A DNA stretch of 60,000 nucleotides from Phoronis australis (lineage: Eukaryota; Phoronida; Phoronidae), in assembly GCA_002633005.1 (NCBI GenBank), contig NMRA01000132.1, forward strand, positions 453,162-513,161. Reading direction: 5' to 3'. Positions 1 through 10,700 of this stretch are shown here, one piece after another. The translations under genes were made by a program, and so were the position numbers. How positions within the stretch are numbered: the first letter of the stretch is position 1; each line of letters starts with the position of its first letter. The notes beneath the pieces are model-generated. The model did no database searches. It was not told where the DNA came from and saw nothing but the letters and a program-made list of their open reading frames with translations.

Positions 1-741
1 AAATCAGAAAATCATCGACTATTCCCGTCTACTTCCGTGACCCGAGTTCCATATGCATCAGTTCAGGAACCATTCCTGAATGACGGCCATGTGTTCCTTG
101 AAACAGTATTGATTCCACCTGAGAGTAAAACAGTTGTTATTTGTCTGTTATTCGCAAACTAAACGTAGTATTTTTAAATAAATATGAAAATATCATTGTA
201 AATGGAGTTGGTAAATAACATGCACTTCTAAGCACTCAGCCTGCCCTGACTAATCGCGAAGGTACATCATAGCTTAAGTACCTGCTTTGGTACTAAATGA
301 GAGGAAAATGTTTTTAGAACTGCAAGTGTAATTTTTCATCGCCCATTCGGGTTTATAATTTATTTTAAAAATTGACCGTCAGTTGACGCTGCAACCGACA
401 GCGTGATTTATAAGTTCATTTGGCAGCAAACCGACACCGGCCTTGTTAGCATTTTGAAATATAAACCTGCAAAATAAACGTCTCCGCACGTTGATTTTTC
501 GACAAACAAACAAAATTTCGAGCACAAAACAGTTAGCAGCTCACCTGAATTGCAACGCGCGGTCTGTAGCTGTGGCCACCAAAGCGACGAAGCCTCCGAG
601 AGTTGCAATGAACCACACTCCAGTGAAACAGCAGTTGTCAAATTGATATTAAACTTCGCATATTAACTTTAAACAAAGCATATTAACGTGAAAAAGTTTC
701 CAATCATTATTTCCGTGATTAATTAAAAGGATACCAAACCG

Positions 742-1000
742 GGCAAGCGTGACCTACGCTTTTAGTGAATTACACGGCAACCCACCATGGATCATGATCT
801 CCAATCTGTGACGTAAGTAGTATGAGGTTTTCGTTGATTCCTGTCCTTACTTCCACAATGACGCCAACGCATTAGCAAGTGACACAGCGAAGATCGGTTG
901 AAATCACCATGAAAACATGGTTTGGCATCAAAAACGCAACTTGCGGAAATGTAGCGGAGTGTAATATACCGAACCATTTCAGGTGTTAGTCCATGATAAC
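742..1000 (+). repeat. Dispersed repeat, copy 1
   Basis: Begins with GGGCAAGCGTGACCTACGCT and continues through a segment with GTGA(C/G), CACA(A/G)CG and GGTTGAAAT landmarks. The same order of landmarks is found from 2841 on the same strand and, reversed, near 34500. The right edge is approximate and no coding capacity is visible. Confidence 0.6.
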
Positions 1001-1570
1001 GAATTGTTCTATAGCCGGATGCATGACTCAATGATTTTTTTAAATGTCTTGGTCTCGCGAATTTTAGCTAGTCAAGGCTTACGAGGAAGCACGTGTTTGT
1101 CCTGCGTGGCCAGAGGCGTATTCTCCGTTGGGTCTCTAGTAGTGGTCTGTACCAACCCAGCTGGTGTAATAAAAATTCTTGCTTATACATACTACTGACA
1201 AGTAAGCCGAAATCGCCTGAAACAATAAATTGGAAATATATTTACTAAATTCCAAATGCATACGAATTTCAAGACTTTATGTCTCCACTTATTAAAGTCT
1301 GCTTGCCAAAACCACAGCCAGTAATGGGTGATTTTATATTGCTAAAACGTTGAAAACATTTATGGCAAGGACTAACATGTTGACCCAACCCCGATGGCTA
1401 AACAATGTGGGGTCATATACTCTAATCCGTCAGAAAATGCACTTATGTTGGCATTTTTCGCAATACGCACTGCGTTTTATTAAAACATGTTGCTAATGTC
1501 AACCGATATTTAGGAAAAACGTTTTGGAAACAAAAACGGCCTCAATGGGGTGTCGTAGTAGTTGCATAAT

Positions 1571-1712
1571 TGTAACACTAGGACCTCGCTAAAATGCAAG
1601 ACTTCGCGAGATTACGTGAGATATTGCCGTGTATTTTAGATAAGAACACGTGACATTGACTAGGTTTTAGCTAGGTCCTAGCGTAGGTCCTAGCGTCTAC
1701 TGAACGCACGCC
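1571..1712 (+). mobile_element. MITE family A, copy 1
   Basis: A short non-coding element of about 145 bp whose ends are inverted copies of TTCAGTAACGCTAGGACCT. In this copy the left end is degraded (GTAACACTAGGACCT), while the right end keeps AGGTCCTAGCGT and CTGAACGCACGCC. The interior (CAAGACTTCGCGAGATTACG, GATATTGCCGTG) is shared with three other copies in the window. No transposase is present, so it is presumably non-autonomous. Confidence 0.8.
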
Positions 1713-2009
1713 AGAACTCCGTGTCAACCTTCGCTAAGGTCTGCCAATCTACTGTATAGATACAGTGACGGATCTAGGATATCACAAGGGGGGCCCAACA
1801 TTTTGTCCGGTTGTAAGCTTTTGCGTAAACCACGATTGTAGATGCGCATAGCACCGAATGGGGGGAGGTCGGGAAGGGGTTTGCCCAGGAAATTTTTCTC
1901 TCTTTTCCTATAAAAATCAAGCATTTTCCTTGATTTCTGAAGTATTATCCAAGAAAAAAAGGCAAAAAAAAAACACGGAGAACGTGTCAAACAGGAAAAA
2001 CTGCAAGTA

Positions 2010-2072
2010 CCTCAGACTCGAACTCACGACCTGTCGGATAAAGCGCGCGTGCTTTACTACTACACCACCACG
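2010..2072 (-). repeat. tRNA-like SINE fragment
   Basis: On the minus strand there is an A-box-like segment (TGGTGTAGTAGTAAAGCA) followed by a B-box-like GAGTTCGAGTC at tRNA spacing. The ends do not form a 7-bp acceptor stem, so this is more likely a tRNA-derived SINE head or pseudogene than a working tRNA. Confidence 0.4.
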
Positions 2073-2739
2073 CTTTAACTCCCAATCTGGTACTAAGAGA
2101 CCTACTTGTTTATGGTCCACAGCGTTTGCGCGCGAAACCTACTTCTTTTTGTAATGCTTATTACACGTTTTATATTTTGTGCAATCGGTTCTTAACAAAT
2201 TTGTTGTATTTAAAATAGTCTTCAAATGCCCAAAAGATGAAAAACTCTCATTCACCCCCGAAAAAGCCATTTGTTGGCCGCTAGAGGTGTTGCAGTTTTC
2301 TAATAGTCTCGACACTCATTGATAACCCCCAGACGATTATCTGTACATCACCCAGGAACGCTGTTGTCCCAAAAACACTAAAAAGCCTCTAGTCTGGATC
2401 TAATTAAATGGCTACTATGGGGTGATGCATCAGTAGTATCCTGAAAATCGACTTGTCTCGGCGTATGGTCGTCACATACCACTGTGTCAAGCTTCATTGA
2501 AATCAAAATATCTCTAGATATCATCCGGAAACGCTCTTGCCCTAAAGATGCTGAAAATCCATACCCCAAGCTGGGACGGGGGCGGGGTAGATTGAAAAGT
2601 GACGCCCTACGCGCTTATGCCAAACTTAATGAATATCCAACCAGGGCTTTTTTCGTAATATCTAGCGGACAACTGGGTGAATGGCCACTATGGAGTAGTG
2701 CAATAGTCAAATCCGGCTGAAAGCAAATACTAAAAACGA

Positions 2740-3060
2740 CTTTCCCAACCTGTTCTCTGAAACAAATTAGTGCTCTGTAATTCTCTAACAACCCTCAAAA
2801 GTTTGGAGAAAATTTCGAAAACTCCTTTCAAAGTCTGCTAAATGGGCAAGCGTGACCTACGCTATTAGCGAATTACACGGCAACCGTGGGAAAAGACCCC
2901 CACAAAGGACCGTAATATCCAATATGTGAGATAAATTGGTTCCGGCCTTTATCTTTCAAGATTGAAACCAGTGATGTATTACCAAGGGACACAACGCGGA
3001 TTGGTTGAAATTCTCATAAAAAGAGTTTACTATCCTTTTAAAAACAACCAATTACTAATA
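2740..3060 (+). repeat. Dispersed repeat, copy 2
   Basis: Shares the GGGCAAGCGTGACCTACGCT core with the copy at 742. Its left part (AGTGCTCTGTAATTCTC, AAAGTCTGCTAAATGGG) matches, in reverse complement, the segment near 34500-34620, so the family extends upstream of the core. The boundaries are approximate. Confidence 0.6.
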
Positions 3061-3601
3061 GATCAGTAAAATGTCAGCAGTCAAATTCTACAGGCTTACT
3101 ACTTTCAGAAAATAGAGGCCTTGCTGAGTTAAAATCTACATTTTTGTTGATATTTGGCTAAATACGTAGACTTCTCAATAAGGCAATATATTGCCTTAAA
3201 ATTGACTTTCATACTGTGTTAAGGCTAGTTGCCGACCAAGTCACCCAATAATAATCGTCTGAGTGAAATCGTAATTCAAAAAACATGATGACTCGTCAAA
3301 ATAATCAAAATTTCGTCTCAACGTTACATGGAGGTTATTGTAAACTAGTATACAACAGAAAGCAACTTATAAAAATGTGAAATTGTGTGTATTTACGTTA
3401 ACATACTCTCTTCCTAAGTTTAGTTGAACAGGGCCATTGGTAGTCGCTCGTGGAACTATTTCCGTGACAACGATAGCACACTCACAGTTCGCTATTTCAG
3501 ATCATTTTCTTACGCCACTTTCTGTTTTTAACCACCAGACTTGACCCACAGTGTGTAGGTATGTCTTATGGGAAAGTCAATCAGCGACGTAATATGATTA
3601 T

Positions 3602-3835
3602 GAAATGTGTAAAAAGCGCAAAAATACATCTATTGCCACAGGTCGTGGGTCGAGGGGGTCGTGGGGTGTGGGGGTCGAGGGGGTAGAGAGGGTTTTAGAG
3701 CAATCCGATAGAGAGAGATATTTGTTTTTGTCACGTGATGCATTGGCTGCTGAGTGTAATCGGCTTAATATTAAGGTCACGTGCAGGCATTCTCTAAGTT
3801 TAGGCTCGCCTCGTAAAAGAAAGCCACCAAGCTGA
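3602..3835 (+). other. Possible coding fragment, unrecognised
   Basis: A 76-codon plus-strand frame includes a segment reading LFLSRDALAAECNRLNIK, which looks like a short helical DNA-binding (SAP-like) motif, and ends with a basic stretch SPRKRKPPS. A nearly co-extensive frame exists on the other strand and the middle is a low-complexity G-rich repeat. It may be a relic of a transposon protein. Nothing firmer can be said. Confidence 0.2.
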
Positions 3836-4017
3836 GCTATTCGCCTCACTGCCTAGGGAGATAAAATCTCAGGGCTCTTTGCAGCAGACGTGAGTTATGA
3901 GCTGCGTTAATTTGCATTCGACGCACATATCTTCTTGTCCGCGGTCGCGCTTAGGCTACTGACGATTTTCCACTGAAAGGGAAAATCTAATGCATTCTAG
4001 AAAGTTCTTAAACAAAA

Positions 4018-4050
4018 GCTTACACAGTTAAAATTTTTAACTGTGTAAGC
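4018..4050. promoter_or_regulatory. Perfect 33-nt palindrome upstream of dipeptidase exon 1
   Basis: GCTTACACAGTTAAAA and its exact reverse complement are separated by one base. The palindrome ends 128 nt before the dipeptidase start codon. A regulatory role is inference from position; it could instead be a tiny foldback element. Confidence 0.4.
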
Positions 4051-4077
4051 AACAAAACAACGAACAAAAGCATTTCA

Positions 4078-4096
4078 ACGACGTGACGTGACGTGA
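4078..4096. promoter_or_regulatory. Triple TGACGTG tract (CRE/bZIP-like)
   Basis: CGACGTGACGTGACGTGAG holds three overlapping GACGTG units about 85-100 nt upstream of the dipeptidase ATG. TGACGT is the core bound by CREB/ATF-class bZIP factors and CACGT(C/G) is an E-box/HRE-like core. Its position suggests a proximal promoter. This is sequence matching only. Confidence 0.35.
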
Positions 4097-4178
4097 GATG
4101 ATTCGGCATCCGCAGACGTACAAGTCATAGAGCGTGCTCTCATCAAAATCTTTAATTTTCAGTTACGAATCGCTCGAC

Positions 4179-7100
4179 ATGGGTTCAGGTGGTAAGGCCA
4201 ATAAGAGAGTCATCATTGGGGTTGTCGTTGGTCTCGCTGTTCTGGTTATTGTACTAGGCGTCGCTATCGGCGTTCCGCTGAGCCAACAGAAAAGAGACAC
4301 AACGACCGGGGACACTAATTTGGAAACGGCAAAGCGCATCCTCAGAGAGGTACCTTTGATAGACGGGTAAGATCTTTAGACTTTTTACATTTATCAAAAC
4401 AAAACTTTCATTATGTTACCTGTTTCACGCACTTTGTTATCACCAGCATTATGTCGTCATCCCTGTCCCGTCTGTCCGTCCGTCCAGCGTCCCGTTCCTG
4501 TTCGTCCCTCTATCAGTCAAACCACTCTAAAGATGATTATGAAAATTGGCATGTGTGTTCCTACTGGGAAGACGACGGCAAGCAATAATTTTGGAGGACG
4601 GCTTCCACTACTGTAGCATGTCCTACTGGCATTTTGCGTACATGTCTGTATCTTCTAAACCCTCTACAGGATCCTTTTTAAATTTGGCAATTTTTTGTAT
4701 GAAGATGACATCGGATAACGACGTCTTTGGGAAGGATTCGACTACCGCTGTACCTCCTAGTAGCATTTATGTTTGTTTCTTCGACGGATTTAGCAGTTTT
4801 TACTTTATTTGCGAACAGATGTCACGCTGCAAGTCTAGCTAGATTTACAAGAGCGTTAGTCTAGGACTTTGATGATAGATAGGTAAATTGTCTGTAAATT
4901 TAGATTTACGGGCACGCCTGAGAACGTAGTTATCCCTTGGTGTGCAAGATGTCTAAATTTCGCAAATCAAGGCGTAAGCTGAGTCACTTGTGACACCCAA
5001 ATGAACATACAGTACCGGGTGCTGACGATTACAGAAAAAGTCTCAAACTGATCGTACTGCGTGCGAAATAGATATATAGATTCCGCACTCATGCGACTGG
5101 CTTTCCGGGTTTCATTCGTCACTTGAAGTTGAATCTTGACCCAATGATTTCAGCCACAACGACTTGGCGTGGCAATATCGTAAGAATGAAAAGAACCACA
5201 TGTACGGTGTCAACCTGAGACAGAGTCTCATAGGCATCTGGAATATCACCCACACAGACATTCCACGCCTGAGAGAGGGGCAAGTGGGTGGACAGGTGAG
5301 AACAAAAGCAGTGATCCCGCTCAGCCGGGTAATCTTGAAAATTTGAACAGGTACTGTGTCGAAAAAGGTGCAAGCCAAAATGTAAGAAGGTCTTCCTTTA
5401 ACGACAATTTAATCGCGTTTACTTTCCTAGCTATTAGGTCCCACCGCCCTTTGTGGGTTCACCTTGCTTGTTTTTATCAAAATTTTGCTTTCGTTTAGAA
5501 ATTGTGGGTTGTCTTCAATGCATTGTGGACACCGGGGTTGAATTCTGTAGAGGCAAGAATCTCGCGACTAAAGCTAGTCCGAATACGTGCGTTGCTTGTA
5601 ATGCAGATGGATATATCGCGAAGACGTGTGATCATGTATTTTTGCGAGTTTAATGCGCCTACAGAACGGGCATACATTCTCTAGCAGAATGGAACCAACC
5701 AATGAAACCAGATGATGTAAACCAATATCTCCATCCAACAGACGAAGAGGAAAATGCATGTTCCATCACAAAATCGTCAATAGTCATCCAGTTTGGTTGA
5801 CAAGAAAACAACTCGCAGATCTCTACCGAGAATTTGAAAACGTGCATACGTCCTGACACCTATTGATTTCTGGTCTGATCAACACATTGAGTTCAATAAC
5901 TGTCTCGCGGCGAGAAAAAAATCTAGCCAAAACCACGTGGTCTCATTGAAAATACACGGCGATATCTAGCGGAATCTAGCGATATCTTGCTTTTCTAACG
6001 ACACAATAACATTTTGAATTCGACCCTGGCTGTCTTTTTTAATTTTTGGGATACATCGGTGCAGAAAGGGTGATTTTTATTCTACTTTGCCTAAACCAGA
6101 ATCAATCTGGTTCTACGTAACTTTAATTTCTGTTTGTGTTCAAGAAGTACACTTGTTTGTATATATGGTCAGGCACGGCTCAACTCTGGGAGCCGACCAG
6201 AACGGTGAGGGTTGATTGATCGATGCCCTAGTGTTGTATACACAACTGCGTTCATAATGACGTCATTACACTCATTCCTCGCGCTACGAGGGGAGGGAAA
6301 GCACTGCGAAAGGGTCCCTCTCCTGGTGGCCTCATCTGAGTATGTCTCAACTTCCGTGTCACTGATTTTCGTTAGTGAAGTTTTGTATTCAGAGAAGCTG
6401 TGTTGCTATTAAGAAGGGCGGCACGCGCCAACTTTCTGATGGGCCCAATAACCTATGTACCCAGTGTTTTGTCTACTTGTATATTTACCAAGTTCGTTGG
6501 CGAGTTTACGTGGAATTGTGGACATAAGAAGTTTCGGTTAAGGAAAAGCCGATATTTGCTCATTTTAGAACGGATCACAGCTGCGCTGCTGTTGTTTGAC
6601 ATTCGTGAGAATGGACTATTCATAAGGAAATAAAAAAGGCTACAACGCTTTTGTTGTGTTGTACCCCTGTCTTTACCTAATAACAGTTCCATCCAACAAA
6701 AACCCGTGAAATTAATTTTAGACCGTTTTGATTCCACAAGTCCAATAGTACTACTTTATTAAACCACTTAGGTGACTTATATTTATTTCTTAGTAAATTG
6801 TATGCACGCCTATAGTCTTAATCCTGGTAATATGCAGCACTTTTACATCCGTGCGCAAATGCAAATTTATGACATCGCGTTCGTATGGGGGAAATGAAAA
6901 GTAACAGTTGCGGTCAGTATTCTGTGCATTTCGCAACTAAGTTGACACGAGTAAAGTTCGCTAGTGAAGACAAAAGATTATTATAGAACAATAGCTTTGA
7001 ACTTAGCTAACACTGAGGCTCAGGAATCGATCTCCACATGAAAGCTTTTGGTTGTTTGACAATTGCCAAATGACAGATCCCGTTCAAAAGTTCTATGGGC

Positions 7101-7685
7101 CTACTCATTTTGCCAAGTATTCCTCGAGTGTATTACAAACCAATAAGGTAATCCTTTTCTCGTTTTGGAGTCAAGTCGTAATGGATGCGTTCAGGATTTG
7201 GTAATCGCGCCGTTGGTAACCTAGCGGAGTTACGAAAGCACGTGTTTTCGTGTTTGCAATGCATACATAAAATTAGCGCAGTCAAGCTGATTACATGATA
7301 GGTCATTCCGCGTAAAGTTTTATTAAGGCCATCGCCTGAATGATAAATTTGTGATTTCTTAATGCGGCGACCTTGTAGGTACTGGTGAAAGTCGCATATC
7401 AATAATGGCGTCCGAAATCTTGTTCGCGATTTTTGTTTCTTTCAACATGATTATTTTTGTTGTGTGATTACTGACACTGATTCTTATATTATAGTGAAGT
7501 AAAAACAAGATGGCTTGGTCTGGTCGAGTTCATTCAGGGTTCAAAATAAACAACGACCTTTTGCAAAACGTGAACCGAAAAGCTGAATTGTTCTTATGAA
7601 ATTATAAGTATACCTGTTGCACCACTTAGGGATAGTGCATATCAAAAAATCCGTGAACGATTCATCCACCAGCAGGAACAACAAT

Positions 7686-7716
<31 letters not shown>

Positions 7717-7717
7717 T

Positions 7718-7771
<54 letters not shown>

Positions 7772-10700
7772 TAGCAGCAGCAGGAGCAGCAGCATTTCAA
7801 TGAAAGACTATATCAAACCACATGACAACAGAGAATCTTTTGGACGTTTAAAGGGAAATGATGTTGCTTTATGAAGAGAGTGAGATCGCAGAAAAAAAAT
7901 TGTAATGGCACTTTTACGGGAGTGGTCTTGCTTTTACGCCTGTGTGTAACTTTAAATCTCGTTCATATACGCCAGGTGTATATTTGCACATGTGTAAATT
8001 TACATTTACACAACTTATGGAGATGGTGTAATAATTCACCCGAGTGTAGCTTTATACCCGAATGTATTTGCGTTTACATGGCAAAAATACACACTGTGGG
8101 TGTAAATATACACTTGGGTGTAAACATCATCATGGTCGACCGTTTTGTATCACTCGGTCTTCGCTTACTTGCTTTTTGCGCATGTCTTGATTTCGGCATC
8201 CTCGACTTCGTGCAGCATGTCGATATTTGACTACTCCTCTAAACGACGTTTCCCTTTATTCTTATTTATGCAGTTCTGGGCCTGTTATGTCTCATGCGAC
8301 TCTCAATACAATGACGCAGTCCGTATCTCACTCGATCAGCTCGACACGATCAAGAGATTCGTGGCCAAGTACCCAGACGTTTTCGAGTTCGTCACTACTG
8401 CAGACGGTAATTTTGCCATTCACGACTTATTGTTAACAGCGACATCTGTTGATACATTTGAAAGAAAACTGTGAACTGACACGGAAATGGCCGTCTTAAC
8501 CACAGGGCCAGGCATTTGCCTAGGGGCCCCATGACCTTGGAGGTCCCAGGCCGATCTATGTCAATTTGCAGTCTTACAAAAATTTAGGGACAAAAACTAC
8601 AAGCTTGAGCTCTCAGTGCCGGATTTACCGATGAGCCAACAAAGCTGAAATTTGGGGCCGCCCAAAACAGGGGCAAAGCCCCACCTTGTCGTAACAAGAT
8701 CTCGTATAACTTTAACCCAATGATCCTCAACGCGGAATCGAACCTACTAGTACAATGCCTGTCGTCCATAATGCTCTATCTGCTATTAGATAGGTGAATA
8801 CGGTCTTGCGTAGCCCCGCGGTACCAGTGGAGTGGCAACTGAATGCTAGAGCTAACAAGGCGTATTCTGTTAGAATTTTTGGATAAGTTGGACTCCCAGT
8901 TTTGAAATCCTGTATAAACCCCTGGATGGAACCCCGCTCTACCTTAACTGATAATCTGGCACGCGGTTATTTTCAGTGAAAATTGACTTGCATTTTATTT
9001 ATGACTGCAATTACAAAGATTACCCCTTTTTATTGAAATTGGTCGCTAGACAAACTTGGTGACGAAGATGATACATCTTCTGATGTGAAACAAAAACTTG
9101 AAGCCAATCTGGATATTTGACTTTAATACTGAAACTATTCCAATATATTCATACTCCTTTATTTGGCACATCAAAACGTCAAGGCGTTTTTAGAGCAACT
9201 AAAATTTTATATCACCACTGACATTTAATTATAGCAGGGGGTTTAAAACAGCCCTTCTGGTTTGGGTCATCATTTGTATTACGAAACTATTAACTTGAGC
9301 AGTGCTTTGCAAATCGGGGTTTCTGAGAAAATGGGTATTAATTACTGTCATTTGCACAAAGTGTACATGTTAATAAGAGAAGAAACTGCAGATTTTAATG
9401 CCTGTCTGTATAATGGCAAACGCAGTCATGATAAATGTGTGTTTTAGGTATCATGGATGCCTTCAGGAAAGGTAAAATTGCCAGTCTTGTCGGGTTGGAG
9501 GGTGGTCACTCCATAGACAGCAGTCTAGCGACCTTACGAATGTTCTACGATCTTGGTGTTCGCTACATGACGATTACACACAGTTGCAACACTCCTTGGT
9601 AGGTGGACATCGCCTGTGCGGTGATTATTAAAGGCCCGCGCAACGCTAATGAAGTCCGGCCGAAATTGCAAATTTTAAACTTGGCTAGATTAAGTTAGTA
9701 CCAGAGAATCTTCCCATTGTTGCGATCAGTGAACTATATTCAGCTCATGGTTTTAGCATGTGTAATGGAGAACGCTGACTCATCATATCAAAAATGAAAG
9801 TTTCCACCCTAAAACACGAGTAGCCAAAATTACAGTATTCAAACATGGCGTTGCATGAAACTTGGTGGCATCTTTCACTATGTAGGCCAGCTACTTGTGC
9901 AGGTTAATTGTCGTTGTTATTTGCTTGTGGTTTGTGCAAATGAGATAAAAGAAACATTTTATTTTGATTGTATCTTTAATGTATCACAGTTGTTTGAAAG
10001 CCGATTTTTCACTAACGTTTACTACTTCGTTTGTACCCCAATTTAAAAAATTCATGTCAACATAATCAATACATCTAGACTGCAATAAGAGATTTGTTCA
10101 TGTAAACGTTAAAAAATTGTGCATGACATTGTTCACCCTTCCTGAAATCAATCCAACTTAGCAGTTTTCGTTCTACAGGGCAGATAACTGGAAGGTTGAT
10201 TTGAAGACTGGTGGGGATCCAGCATTCAGTGACGGGCTTTCTGAATTCGGCAAGGTTGGTACAGTTCATCATAGGCCTTTAGTCTTTCATTTAAGAAGTT
10301 CAATACTTCTGTATCTAGCTATTTTATTTTTCCTGGAGCGAGTGAACCCCATGCCATGGTCGTCCACTTTAAGAAGTCATCTCATCAAAACGCTCTTTGT
10401 ATTTATTTAGTGGGTAATTACTCTTTTGCAGTTCAGGAATTTTCCAGGTGACAATAAAAATTCTGCTGCATATTGCATAATCGAGACACTGAATGTGACC
10501 GTTGTCTGGTTGTTTTATGCACCCTCATATGCCTGTGTGTGCGTGCGTGCGTGCGTGCGTGCGTGTGGGTGATTATGCTGCTATTCCATACGTCTGTCCG
10601 TCCGTCCACAGTCCATTGCCGTATCTCCAAAACCCCTTGATAGATTTTGTAGGCAAGATTCTATCAGCTTGGGCGAATTTTCGAACGGACCCGACCACGG

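Larger units (their letters stand above)
1..4017. other. Gene-poor 5' flank with dispersed repeats
   Basis: No reading frame here resembles a known protein with confidence. It contains two copies of a dispersed repeat (from about 742 and about 2740), a MITE copy at 1571-1712, a tRNA-like SINE fragment near 2010-2072, and a G-rich simple tract (GGGTCGAG variants) at about 3642-3690. The short frames present overlap each other on both strands and look like chance. Confidence 0.6.

Noticed and set aside
7541-7795. Poly-leucine frame on the minus strand (and poly-Ser/Gln on the plus strand)
   Set aside because: It is the translation of a CAG repeat inside an intron; there is no other protein-like sequence and the paralogous frame is not conserved.
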